Below are positions 42,902 through 52,312 of a DNA stretch of 64,000 nt, piece by piece (positions within the stretch are counted from its first letter, which is position 1; every line of letters starts with the position of its first letter). Location: NCBI RefSeq assembly GCF_900107455.1, contig NZ_FNQB01000003.1, positions 1,880,709 to 1,944,708 of the forward strand, read 5' to 3'. The stretch is from Asanoa ishikariensis. Its GTDB lineage: Bacteria; Actinomycetota; Actinomycetes; Mycobacteriales; Micromonosporaceae. The translations under genes were made by a program, and so were the position numbers. Below the pieces are notes generated by a model, which was given only the letters and a program-made list of their open reading frames with translations, was not told where the DNA came from and searched no databases.

Positions 42902-44173
42902 TCAGCGGGACCGGACGGCGGCCCGGCTGCGACTCGGAGGATCGCTGTCTCGCACGGCGATCACCTCCAGACGTCGGCCGGGCACACGAACCAACGGTGA
43001 TTCTATCCCCCGCCTCCCGGCCGCGCGGCATTGGCCGGAAGGTTGGTCACCGACCGTCCGATATGGTCGCGGCGCCTGGCCGCCCGCCGTCGTACTCCCG
43101 GCGATCCGGACGACCAGCACCAGGGCGCCCGCGAACAGCGGAAGCCAGGCGAGCCGGGCCGCGGCCCACCCGTAGTCGTCCGGCTCGGCGAGCAGCCCCG
43201 GGCGCCGCCCGACGAACCACGCGAGGGCGACCGTGACGGAGATCATGGTCGCCTGGTGCCAGAGATAGACCGGCAGCGCGGCGCCGTTGAGCGCACGCAC
43301 CGCGCGGTGGGTGCCGAGCCGGCGCAGCCACGGCAGGAGCAGCAGCACCGCTCCCGTCTGGGCGACGGCCAGAGCGACGGCGGCCAGCGACGGCGGGTCC
43401 AGGTTGGAGCGTCCTTCGCCGGGCACCCCGACGGCGCTGGTCGGGTAGTCGGCGAGGAACACCAGCGCGGCCACCGCTGCGGCGCCGCTGGCGAGGAGCA
43501 GCCAGCCGGTGCGCCGGCGGGCGAGGCGACCCTGGGCCAGTGCCACGCCGAGCACGAACGGGACGGTCCAGGCGGCGATCAGGGTGGTGGGCAGGAAGCC
43601 CCGGCCGAGGTCGGCGGCGAGCACGACCGCGGCCGCACCGGCGGCCAACGGCAGCGGGCCGCATCGTCGGACCAGACGGGCGATCGGGGTGATCAGGGCC
43701 GTCAATGCCAGGAACGGCAACAGGAACCACAGTGGACTCACGACGAGCTTGCCGACGGTACGCAAGGTCACCTCGGGTACGCCCGCCAGCGCGCCCGCGG
43801 TGAGCGCCAGGGCGAGCAGGCCGAGCAGAGAGCCGACCGGGACGAGGAGCACCGCCAACCGGCGCGGAACCTGAAGCCTCCGCCATCCGCGCGTGCCGGT
43901 CCCGTTCGCGGACAACGGCTTGGCGGCGGCGCTCGGCGGGCGGCGGCGGGCGGAGGACGCCGCTGCGGCGTAGCCGCCGGCGAGGAAGAACAGGCCGAGC
44001 GTCTGGAGCAGCCAGCTCACCGGCTGGGCAGCCGGCAGTGCGGCCAGCGGGCTGCGCACGTGCAGCGCACCGTCGTCGATCACCAGGGCGGTGACCAGCC
44101 AGTGCCCGACCACCACGCCGGCGATGGCGAGGGCGCGGACGGCGTCGATTCCCGCGTCGCGGCGGGGGTTCAC
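42902..44173 (-). CDS. Membrane acyltransferase (acyltransferase-3 family)
   Basis: 423 residues. About ten helices. N-terminal motif RRDAGIDAVRALAIAGVVVGHW (about 4-25) has the typical R/D...H arrangement of acyltransferase-3 proteins that O-acylate surface sugars. YLWHQATMISVTVALAW (about 300) is the other usual motif. The last 70 residues are Arg/Gly-rich with no membrane helix, an unusual tail. The start overlaps the hydrolase stop (44170-44173), so the pair is coupled. Confidence 0.82.
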   Translation of the reverse strand: MNPRRDAGIDAVRALAIAGVVVGHWLVTALVIDDGALHVRSPLAALPAAQPVSWLLQTLGLFFLAGGYAAAASSARRRPPSAAAKPLSANGTGTRGWRRLQVPRRLAVLLVPVGSLLGLLALALTAGALAGVPEVTLRTVGKLVVSPLWFLLPFLALTALITPIARLVRRCGPLPLAAGAAAVVLAADLGRGFLPTTLIAAWTVPFVLGVALAQGRLARRRTGWLLLASGAAAVAALVFLADYPTSAVGVPGEGRSNLDPPSLAAVALAVAQTGAVLLLLPWLRRLGTHRAVRALNGAALPVYLWHQATMISVTVALAWFVGRRPGLLAEPDDYGWAAARLAWLPLFAGALVLVVRIAGSTTAGGQAPRPYRTVGDQPSGQCRAAGRRGIESPLVRVPGRRLEVIAVRDSDPPSRSRAAVRSR

Positions 44174-45042
44174 CTGGTCACCACCGCGGCGACGGCGGCC
44201 AGGCTGGCCGTACCCGGGGAGAAGTAGTAGTCGTGCCCTTGCACGCCCATGGTGGGCAGCGCGGCGGCGCCGAACGACGCGGTCGCCGGCCGGGTGCCCA
44301 GGCCCAGGCCGAGCAACCGCACCTGCGGGATCCGGCGGATCCAGTCGGTGGGTGCGAGCGCGGCGTAGACCGCCGCCCGGGTGTGGAGCTCCGCCACGTT
44401 GTCGGCGCCCATTCCAGGCGCGCCGAGCGCGACCAGCGAGGTCACCTGCGGCGGCAGGGCTGCCGCGGCCAGGCCGACGACGATCGCGCCGTAGCTGTGG
44501 CCGATCAGGGTGATCCGCGCGGACGGGCGGCGGCCCGCCAGCCAGCCCGCGAAGGCGGCCAGGTTGCGCGCACCGGCCTCGGCCCGGACCTCGCGGGCGG
44601 CTTCGAGGCCGATGCCCTCCGGCGGGTCGTACCCGAGCCAGGCGACGACCGCGACGTCCCCACCGGCGGCGGCGTAGAGCTCGCGGGCCTGGGTGGCCGG
44701 CGCACGCCGGGCGACGCCGCCGAGGCCGTTGGTGAACGTCGCCAGCGTGGTGTCCACGCCCGGCACCACGACCGCGATCCGGTCCGCGGTGGCCAGGTCG
44801 CCGACCACCTCGACCGCGGTGCCGTCGCCGCGGGTGTCGAACGACAGGAAGTGCCGACCCGACCGGGCCCAGCCCGCGTACGCCCCGCCCGCCGCACGCA
44901 TCGCGGCCGCGGCCACCGGGTACGCCAGCGCCGGCGTCGGACCGGCCGCCGGCGCGGCGACGGCGGGGGCGGAGGCCGGCACCAGCAGGCCGGCACCGAG
45001 CGTCGCGGCAACGCCGCCGAGGAGAAGTGTCCGTCGCATCAT
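44170..45042 (-). CDS. Secreted alpha/beta hydrolase (DUF1023-like)
   Basis: 290 residues. N terminus MMRRTLLLGGVAATLGAGLL is a signal peptide; it lacks a full twin-arginine motif. The domain includes VVVPGVDTTLATFTNGLGG (about 94), VAWLGYDPPEGIGLEAA (about 135) and the nucleophile elbow GHSYGAIVVGLAA (about 185), typical of the DUF1023 group of actinobacterial hydrolases. The substrate is unknown. First gene of an operon with the acyltransferase, so both may modify surface material. Confidence 0.8.
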   Translation of the reverse strand: MMRRTLLLGGVAATLGAGLLVPASAPAVAAPAAGPTPALAYPVAAAAMRAAGGAYAGWARSGRHFLSFDTRGDGTAVEVVGDLATADRIAVVVPGVDTTLATFTNGLGGVARRAPATQARELYAAAGGDVAVVAWLGYDPPEGIGLEAAREVRAEAGARNLAAFAGWLAGRRPSARITLIGHSYGAIVVGLAAAALPPQVTSLVALGAPGMGADNVAELHTRAAVYAALAPTDWIRRIPQVRLLGLGLGTRPATASFGAAALPTMGVQGHDYYFSPGTASLAAVAAVVTR

Positions 45043-45124
45043 GGGCCGAACGATGCCGGTGTGGACGGTGCCGAATCGTCGTACCGGGGCGGGATCTTGC
45101 TTGTGCTACCTGGGGATGACGGGG

Positions 45125-45790
45125 CTACTCCCCCGCGGCCACCAGCCCGGTCTCGTAGGCCAGCACCACCGCTTGCGCCCGGTCGCGCAGGGCGAGCTTG
45201 GCCAGGATCCGGCCGACGTGTGTCTTCACCGTCTGCTCGGCGACCACGAGGTCCGCGGCTATCTCCTGATTGGACCGGCCGCGCGCGATCAACCGCAGCA
45301 CCTCGGTCTCCCGCGGGGTGAGCGCGGCCAGTGCGGTGGGCCGTGGCCGGGCCGGGCCAGGGCGGGCGGCGAACTCCTCGATCAGCCGCCGGGTCACCGA
45401 CGGCGCGAGCAACGCCTCGCCGCCGGCCACCACCCGCACGGCGTTGACCAGGTCGGCGGCGGGGGCGTCCTTGAGCAGGAAGCCGCTGGCGCCCGCCCGC
45501 AGCGCCTCGTAGACATAGTCGTCGAGGTCGAAGGTGGTCAGCATGAGCACTCGCGGCGGGCTGCCGACCGGGCGGCCGTCGAGGAGCTGCCGGGTCGCGG
45601 CCAGGCCGTCGAGCACCGGCATCCGGATGTCCATCAGCACCACGTCGGGGTCGAGCCGGCGGGTCTCGGCGACCGCCTGCGCCCCGTCGGCGGCCGCGCC
45701 GACCACCAGCATGTCGCTCTGGGCCGCGAGCAGCGCCCCGAACCCCTCGCGGACCATCGCCTGGTCGTCGGCGATCAGCACCTTGATCAC
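45125..45790 (-). CDS. LuxR/NarL-family response regulator
   Basis: 221 residues. Receiver: DDQAMVREGF at the start, phosphoacceptor Asp in DVVLMDIRMP (about 54), Thr in LMLTTFDLDD (about 82), Lys in GFLLKDAPA (about 104). C-terminal LuxR HTH: LTPRETEVLRLIARGRSNQE, then VVAEQTVKTHVGRIL. Its start overlaps the kinase stop by 4 nt. Target genes are unknown. Confidence 0.93.
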   Translation of the reverse strand: MIKVLIADDQAMVREGFGALLAAQSDMLVVGAAADGAQAVAETRRLDPDVVLMDIRMPVLDGLAATRQLLDGRPVGSPPRVLMLTTFDLDDYVYEALRAGASGFLLKDAPAADLVNAVRVVAGGEALLAPSVTRRLIEEFAARPGPARPRPTALAALTPRETEVLRLIARGRSNQEIAADLVVAEQTVKTHVGRILAKLALRDRAQAVVLAYETGLVAAGE

Positions 45791-47097
45791 GCAGCCTGCC
45801 CTTCAGGTGCGGCCGCACGCAGCGCGGCTGGCAGCGTCGCCGCGACGGCGAACCCACCGAACACGGTAGGGCCGGCCTCGAACGTGCCCCCGAGCAGCGT
45901 CGCCCGCTCGCGCATGCCGGCGATGCCGTGCCCCTCTATGGCACCGGCCGGCACCTCGGCGTCGTCCCGCTGCGCCGGCGCGGCGGGGTCGTCACCCGCC
46001 GGCGCGTCGTTCTCCACCCGCACCGCGACCGCCTCGCCGTCGTGCGTGACCGCCACCCGCACCGACGCGCCGGGCGCGTGTCGGGCCGCGTTGGCCAGCG
46101 CCTCCTGCACGATCCGGTAGGCGGCCAGGGCGACCGGACCCTCGGCGTCGGGCGCGGTGCCGTGCAGGCTGACCGGCACACCGGCGCGGCGGGCGGTCTC
46201 GACCAGCTCGGCGACCTCGGCCAGGCCAGGCTGGGGCGCGGTCAGCGCCGGGGCGGTCTCGCTGCGCAGCACGCCGAGCAGCCGCCGCATGTCGGTCATC
46301 GCCTCCCGGGCCGACCCGGCGATCGACGCGAACTCCAGGCGGACCGGCTCGTCGAGGTCGGCTAGTCGGAAGGGCGCCGTCTCCGCCTGGACGGCGATCA
46401 TCGACATGTGGTGCGCGACGACGTCGTGCATCTCGCGGGCGATCCGGGTGCGCTCCTCCAGCACCGCCCGGCGGGCCTGCTCGAGCTCGGAGCGCTCCTC
46501 CTGCTCGGCGAGCCGCTCGCTGAGCTCAGCCTGGCTGACCCGCCACCGGCGGATCTGGTTGCCGAGGATCAGCATCAGCAGGAACAGGACGGAGACGCCC
46601 CAGGCATTGGCGTTGTCGACGAACAGGAACACCGGTGCGAGCGTGAGCAGACCGGCCCAGGCGGCCACGCCGGAGTCGGCGCGCAGCGCGAGCGCGAGCT
46701 GGATGACGAGGAAGAAGACGATCTGCGCGGGGTTCCAGGGCCAGGTCTGGGTCGACGGCGCGCCCAGGACACCCACGAACAGCATCACGTAGGCGATGCG
46801 CCAGGCGGTCAGCGGCCGGTGGTAGGCCAGCAGGACCGGCAGCGTCGTGCCGTAGCCGATCAGCAGCGCGACCAGCCGGGTGTGGTGATAGGTGTCGGCC
46901 AGGTATTCCATCGCGGCCGCGCCCAGCCCGAGCACGCCGAGCAGCAACAGCGGCACGACCAGCGATCGCCAGCGCGACCATAGGCGGCGCAGGCGCGGGC
47001 GGCGGATTCCCGGGCCGGGCACCGGCGGGTAGTCCTTGCCGACCAGCACCCGACGCAGGTCGCGCAGACTGACGCGGACCAGGCTCTCGTTCACCAT
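45787..47097 (-). CDS. Sensor histidine kinase (NarL-type, HisKA_3)
   Basis: 436 residues. About six helices in the first 200 residues (LVVPLLLLGVLGLGAAAMEYL through WGVSVLFLLMLILGNQI), a short coiled coil, then the dimerisation/phosphoacceptor motif RIAREMHDVVAHHMSMIAV (about 220) and the ATPase with GIAGMRERATLLGG (about 393). It lacks an extracellular sensor domain, so the signal is probably membrane-derived. Pair with the response regulator; the intergenic region upstream holds the CATACC-gg-GGTATG dyad. Confidence 0.92.
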   Translation of the reverse strand: MVNESLVRVSLRDLRRVLVGKDYPPVPGPGIRRPRLRRLWSRWRSLVVPLLLLGVLGLGAAAMEYLADTYHHTRLVALLIGYGTTLPVLLAYHRPLTAWRIAYVMLFVGVLGAPSTQTWPWNPAQIVFFLVIQLALALRADSGVAAWAGLLTLAPVFLFVDNANAWGVSVLFLLMLILGNQIRRWRVSQAELSERLAEQEERSELEQARRAVLEERTRIAREMHDVVAHHMSMIAVQAETAPFRLADLDEPVRLEFASIAGSAREAMTDMRRLLGVLRSETAPALTAPQPGLAEVAELVETARRAGVPVSLHGTAPDAEGPVALAAYRIVQEALANAARHAPGASVRVAVTHDGEAVAVRVENDAPAGDDPAAPAQRDDAEVPAGAIEGHGIAGMRERATLLGGTFEAGPTVFGGFAVAATLPAALRAAAPEGQAA

Positions 47098-47156
47098 CCG
47101 GAGGCTACGCGCGGGGTCCGACGGTGCGCGTGCCGCTCAAGAGCCATCCTTCATGT

Positions 47157-47170
47157 CATACCGGGGTATG
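47157..47170. promoter_or_regulatory. CATACC-gg-GGTATG dyad between kinase and fabG genes
   Basis: 6-bp perfect arms with a 2-nt centre. A second dyad TACCC-cc-GGGTA lies at 47211-47222, closer to fabG. Both share a TACC/GGTA core and could be operators for either divergent gene. No regulator can be named from the sequence. Confidence 0.45.
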
Positions 47171-47213
47171 AGAATCGGACCGGGCGAGGCGAATTAGCCG
47201 TACCCCCGGGTAG

Positions 47214-47966
<753 letters not shown>

Positions 47967-47999
47967 CCTACCGCACAACACGAACAGAGAGGCTGCACC

Positions 48000-48782
48000 G
48001 TGGCAGGACTGCTGGAGGGCAAGCGACTCCTGGTCACCGGCGTGATCACTGACCAGTCGATCGCGTTCTCGGTGGCGAAGCTGGCCCAGGAGAACGGCGC
48101 GACCGTGGTGCTCACCGGCTTCGGCCGGATGTCGCTGGTCGAGCGGATCGCCAAGCGGCTGCCGGCGGAGGCGCCGGTGATCGAGCTCGACGTGACCAAC
48201 CAGGAGCACCTGGACACGCTCGCCGAGAAGGTCGGCAAGCACCTGGACGGGGTCGACGGCCTCGTGCACTCGATCGGCTTCGCGCCCGCCAGCGCCCTCG
48301 GCGGCAACTTCCTCGAGACGAAGTGGGACGACGTGGCGACCGCGCTGCACGTCTCCACCTACTCCTACAAGTCCCTCGCCATGGCCGCGCTGCCGCTGAT
48401 GCAGCGGGGTTCGTCGGTGGTCGGGCTGACCTTCGACGCGACCAAGGCGTGGCCGGTCTACGACTGGATGGGCGTGGCCAAGGCGGGCCTGGAGTCGGCG
48501 TCCCGCTACCTGGCGTTGCACCTGGGCAAGCAGGGCATCCGGAGCAACCTGGTGTCGGCGGGGCCGCTGCGCACGATGGCCGCCCGGTCCATCCCGGGTT
48601 TCGAGCAGTTCGAGGACGCCTGGACCCGCCGGGCGCCGCTTGGTTGGGACCTGCAGGACCAGGAGCCGGCGGCCAAGGCCGTGCTGGCGCTGATCTCCGA
48701 CTGGTTCCCGGCCACCACGGGCGAGATCATCCACGTCGATGGTGGATATCACGCACTGGGAGCCGAAGCCGCAGCCGTCTGA
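48000..48782 (+). CDS. inhA: Enoyl-ACP reductase, InhA/FabI
   Basis: 260 residues from a GTG with GAGAGG upstream. NAD-binding pattern GKRLLVTGVITDQSIAFSVA (about 6-25) and catalytic Tyr/Lys in VYDWMGVAKAGLES (Y-x6-K) are diagnostic of FabI/InhA enoyl reductases. It reduces trans-2-enoyl-ACP. In operon with fabG and followed 22 nt later by ferrochelatase. In mycobacteria this enzyme is the isoniazid target. Confidence 0.93.
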   Translation: MAGLLEGKRLLVTGVITDQSIAFSVAKLAQENGATVVLTGFGRMSLVERIAKRLPAEAPVIELDVTNQEHLDTLAEKVGKHLDGVDGLVHSIGFAPASALGGNFLETKWDDVATALHVSTYSYKSLAMAALPLMQRGSSVVGLTFDATKAWPVYDWMGVAKAGLESASRYLALHLGKQGIRSNLVSAGPLRTMAARSIPGFEQFEDAWTRRAPLGWDLQDQEPAAKAVLALISDWFPATTGEIIHVDGGYHALGAEAAAV

Positions 48783-48804
48783 GCGGGCAAGGCACAATCG
48801 TCTG

Positions 48805-49848
48805 ATGCCGTACGACGCATTGGTCCTGGTTTCGTTCGGCGGCCCGGAACGCCCGGAAGACGTGATTCCGTTCCTGGAAAACGTCACCCGGGGCCGGGGC
48901 GTTCCTCCGGAGCGCCTCGCCGAGGTCGCCGAGCACTACTACCACTTCGGCGGCGTGTCGCCGATCAACCAGCAGAGCCGGGACCTCCTGGCCGCGATCC
49001 GCGTGGACTTCGCGGCCAGCGGCCTGGACCTGCCGGTCTACTGGGGCAACCGCAACTGGGACCCGATGCTCGCCGACACGGTGGCCACGATGAAGGCCGA
49101 CGGCGTGCAGCGGGCCCTGGCCTTCGTGACCAGCGCCTACGGCGGCTACTCGTCGTGCCGCCAATACCTCGAGGACCTGACGAAGGCCCGCACGGCGGCC
49201 GGCGCCGGCGCCCCGGTGATCGAGAAGCTGCGGCACTACGCCGATCACCCGGGCTTCGTCGAGCCGCACGCCGACGCGGTCCGGTCCGCGCTGGGCACGC
49301 TCGACCCGGCCAAGCGCGCCACGACCCGCCTGGTCTTCACGGCCCACTCGATCCCGACGGGGATGGCGACCACCGCCGGCCCGCCGCCCGTGGTGCCGCC
49401 GGGCCGGTACGTCGCCCAGCTCCGCGAGACGGCCGCCCTGGTCGCCGCGGCGGCCGCGCCGGACCTGCCGTGGGACCTGGTGTGGCAGAGCCGCTCCGGC
49501 CCACCCCAGGTGCCGTGGCTGGAGCCGGACGTCAACGACCACCTGGCGGCGCTGGCCGACACCGGGGTGACGGGGGTGGTGGTCAGCCCGATCGGCTTCG
49601 TCTCCGACCACCTCGAGGTCATCTGGGACCTCGACAACGAGGCAGCGGCCACGGCCAAGAACCGCAACCTCGACTACGTACGCGCCGGGACCCCCGGCAC
49701 GGACCCGCGCTTCGTGGCGATGGTCCGGGAACTCGTGCAGGAACGGATCTCCGCCACCGGCCCGCAGGACCGGCTCGGTACGCTTCCCGCTTGGGACATC
49801 TGCCCAGCCGACTGCTGCACGCCACCAGCCAGGAGACCGTCATCATGA
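48805..49848 (+). CDS. cpfC: Coproporphyrin ferrochelatase
   Basis: 347 residues from the ATG giving MPYDALVLVSFGGPE, typical of ferrochelatases. VFTAHSIPTGM contains the catalytic His. Cys residues in GYSSCRQYL and at the C terminus WDICPADCC match the [2Fe-2S] ligands known in actinobacterial enzymes. In actinobacteria the enzyme inserts iron into coproporphyrin III in the coproporphyrin-dependent haem route (family knowledge). The stop overlaps the HAD gene start in ATGA. The fabG-inhA-ferrochelatase order is the mycobacterial one. Confidence 0.92.
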   Translation: MPYDALVLVSFGGPERPEDVIPFLENVTRGRGVPPERLAEVAEHYYHFGGVSPINQQSRDLLAAIRVDFAASGLDLPVYWGNRNWDPMLADTVATMKADGVQRALAFVTSAYGGYSSCRQYLEDLTKARTAAGAGAPVIEKLRHYADHPGFVEPHADAVRSALGTLDPAKRATTRLVFTAHSIPTGMATTAGPPPVVPPGRYVAQLRETAALVAAAAAPDLPWDLVWQSRSGPPQVPWLEPDVNDHLAALADTGVTGVVVSPIGFVSDHLEVIWDLDNEAAATAKNRNLDYVRAGTPGTDPRFVAMVRELVQERISATGPQDRLGTLPAWDICPADCCTPPARRPSS

Positions 49849-50624
49849 GCGAGCGCAAGGCGATCGAGAGCTGGCTGACCGACATGGACGGCGTGCTCAT
49901 CCACGAGGGCCAACCGGTGCCGGGCGCGCCCGAGTTCGTCCGCAAGATGCGCGCGAGCGGCAAGCCGTTCCTGGTGCTGACCAACAACTCGATCTACACG
50001 GCCCGCGACCTCCAGGCCCGCCTGGCCCGGATGGACCTGCACGTGCCGGAGGAGTCCATCTGGACGGCCGCGCTCGCGACGGCCCAGTTCCTGTCGGACC
50101 AGCGCCCCGGCGGCTCGGCGTACGTGATCGGCGAGGCCGGCCTGACCACGGCGATGCACGCGGTCGGCTACGTCCTGTCCGACTTCGCGCCGGACTACGT
50201 GGTCCTGGGCGAGACCCGGACGTACAGCTTCGAGGCCATCACGAAGGCGGTCCGCCTGATCAACGACGGCGCCCGCTTCATCTGCACCAACCCGGACCCG
50301 ACAGGCCCTTCGACCGAGGGCGCCCTGCCGGCGGCCGGCTCGGTGGCGGCGATGATCGAAAAAGCCACGAACGTGAAGCCGTACTTCGTGGGCAAGCCCA
50401 ACCCGATGATGATGCGGTCGGCCCTGAACACGATCAACGGCCACTCGGAAAGCACAGCCATGATCGGCGACCGCATGGACACCGACATCCTGTGCGGCCT
50501 GGAAGCGGGCCTGGAGACGATCCTGGTCCTGACGGGCATCAGCACCCGCGAGGAAGCGGAGCGCTACCCGTACCGCCCGAGCCGCATCATCAACTCGGTC
50601 GCGGACCTGATCGACGAGCTGTAG
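49845..50624 (+). CDS. HAD-IIA family phosphatase (NagD-like)
   Basis: 259 residues from an ATG overlapping the ferrochelatase stop; AGGAGA nine bases upstream. HAD motif I LTDMDGVLIHEG (about 11-22), motif II FLVLTNNSIYT (about 44), motif III Lys in VGKPNPMMM, motif IV MIGDRMDTDI (about 207). The C2-type cap is that of NagD-like phosphatases that dephosphorylate sugar phosphates or nucleotides. Last gene of the fabG operon; a strong hairpin follows. Confidence 0.9.
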   Translation: MSERKAIESWLTDMDGVLIHEGQPVPGAPEFVRKMRASGKPFLVLTNNSIYTARDLQARLARMDLHVPEESIWTAALATAQFLSDQRPGGSAYVIGEAGLTTAMHAVGYVLSDFAPDYVVLGETRTYSFEAITKAVRLINDGARFICTNPDPTGPSTEGALPAAGSVAAMIEKATNVKPYFVGKPNPMMMRSALNTINGHSESTAMIGDRMDTDILCGLEAGLETILVLTGISTREEAERYPYRPSRIINSVADLIDEL

Positions 50625-50628
50625 TGCC

Positions 50629-50658
50629 AAGGACCCGGCCACCCACGGCCGGGTCCTT
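50629..50658. terminator. Bidirectional terminator hairpin
   Basis: Perfect 12-bp stem AAGGACCCGGCC / GGCCGGGTCCTT with a 6-nt loop, between the HAD gene and the convergent aminopeptidase P gene. Confidence 0.85.
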
Positions 50659-50669
50659 CACAAGACGGC

Positions 50670-52199
50670 TCAGACGCCCGGAAGGCGGGGGCCGGCGGCG
50701 CGCTGGGCGTCCATCCACTCCTCGACCGCCGCAGACGTGCGCGGCAGGCCCGAAGACATGACCCGGCTGCCGGTCGCGGTCACCAGGACGTCGTCCTCGA
50801 TGCGGACGCCGATGCCGCGGAGCTCCTCCGGCACGAGCTCGTCCTCCGCCTGGAAGTAGAGGCCCGGCTCCACCGTCAGCACGTAGTTCTCGCCCAGCAC
50901 GCCGTCGCGGTAGTTCTCCTTACGCGCGTTCGAGCAGTCGTGCACGTCGATGCCCAGCATGTGGCCGAAGCTGTGCAGCGTCCAGCGACGGTAGACCGTC
51001 GACTCCGGAGCCATCGCCTCGTCGACGCTGACCGGGAGGACTCCCAGGTCGGCCAGGCCCTCGGCCAGGACGCGCATGCAGGTCAGGTGGATGTCCTCGA
51101 ACTTCACGCCCGGCTTGATCAGGTCGATGCCGGCCTGCTGCGAGCGGTGGACGATGTCGTACACGTCGCGCTGCAACGGGGTGAAGCGGCCCGAGACCGG
51201 GATCGTGCGGGTCACGTCCGCGGTGTAGAGGCTCCGCGCCTCGACGCCCATGTCGATCAGCAGCAGCTCACCGGGGGTCGTCACGCCGTCGTTGCGGATC
51301 CAGTGCAGGGTCGTGGCGTGCCGGCCGGCGCCGACGATCGAGCTGTAGCCGACGTCGTTGCCCTCGTAGCGGGCCCGCAGGCCGAACACGCCCTCGATCA
51401 GGCGCTCGCTGACGCCGCGGTCGGCCGGCAGGAACCGGGCGACGTCCTCGAAGCCGCGGACCGTCGAGTCGATCGCCTCCTGGAGCTGCTCGATCTCCCA
51501 CGGGTCCTTGATCAGCTTCAGCTCGGAGATCGCGGTCGCCAGCTCCTGGTCGCGCGTACGCCCGTCTCGTGCCTTCTGGTCCTTCTCGTCCCGTTCGGTA
51601 TACGGCCGCACCGCCGCGTCGACCTCAGGGTCGAAGCCGCGCAGCACCCGGGTCTTGCGCGGCGCACAGTCGCCCAGAACCCGCTCCAGGTCGGTCAGAA
51701 CGGTCGTCTCGACCCCGAGCTCCGCCGCCTTCTCCGTCAACGTCGCCCGGCGCCCGACCCACAGCTCACCGTCGCGGCTGCGGAAGAAGTCGTCCGTCTC
51801 GCGCGAGTTGCGGGGCTTCGTGTAGAGCACCGCGTCGTGGCCGTCGCCGACCGGGTGCAGCACGAGCACGCTGTCCGGGTCGAGGTCGCCGGCCAGGTAG
51901 GCGAAGTCGCTGCCGGCCCGGAACGGGTAGTCCGTGTCGTTGGCCCGGTTCTTCTCGCGCCCGGTCGGAATGATCAAAGTCTCACCGGGGAACTGCTCCG
52001 AGAGCGCCGCACGGCGGGCCGCATAGCGGTCGACAGCGGGTGACGGCCGCACCGCGAGCGAGTCCTCGGCCCAGCCGGTGCGCATGAACTCCAGGAACTT
52101 GGGCGGGAACGCCGGGTCGTGCGCTTCGACCTTGGCCGTACTCTCGCTCATCACCGGTTCTGGTGTGCCTTCACCAGCCAACTCAGATTCGCCGAACAC
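50670..52199 (-). CDS. Aminopeptidase P family metallopeptidase
   Basis: 509 residues from a GTG that has GGGGAGG eight bases upstream; an ATG 48 nt later (MSESTAKVEAHDP) is the alternative, but it lacks a ribosome binding site. N-terminal AMP_N domain, then the pita-bread fold with metal ligands Asp in LLLIDMGVEARSLYTADVTRT, His in HSFGHMLGIDVHD, Glu in LTVEPGLYF and Glu in GIGVRIEDDVLV. It removes the N-terminal residue from X-Pro peptides. It is divergent from asnB. Confidence 0.9.
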   Translation of the reverse strand: MFGESELAGEGTPEPVMSESTAKVEAHDPAFPPKFLEFMRTGWAEDSLAVRPSPAVDRYAARRAALSEQFPGETLIIPTGREKNRANDTDYPFRAGSDFAYLAGDLDPDSVLVLHPVGDGHDAVLYTKPRNSRETDDFFRSRDGELWVGRRATLTEKAAELGVETTVLTDLERVLGDCAPRKTRVLRGFDPEVDAAVRPYTERDEKDQKARDGRTRDQELATAISELKLIKDPWEIEQLQEAIDSTVRGFEDVARFLPADRGVSERLIEGVFGLRARYEGNDVGYSSIVGAGRHATTLHWIRNDGVTTPGELLLIDMGVEARSLYTADVTRTIPVSGRFTPLQRDVYDIVHRSQQAGIDLIKPGVKFEDIHLTCMRVLAEGLADLGVLPVSVDEAMAPESTVYRRWTLHSFGHMLGIDVHDCSNARKENYRDGVLGENYVLTVEPGLYFQAEDELVPEELRGIGVRIEDDVLVTATGSRVMSSGLPRTSAAVEEWMDAQRAAGPRLPGV

Positions 52200-52312
52200 C
52201 GCAGACGCCTCCCCATCGATCGCGCTCCCGGAGGGAGACGCTACCTCGCCACGCCACCCGAATCCGATGGGAGGCGACCGGCCGTTGGGCGACCCGTGAA
52301 AAGATGGCCGCC

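Noticed and set aside
43047..43886. Minus-strand frame overlapping the acyltransferase
   Set aside because: A shadow frame of the acyltransferase gene, with Arg/Pro/Gly-rich product and no helices.
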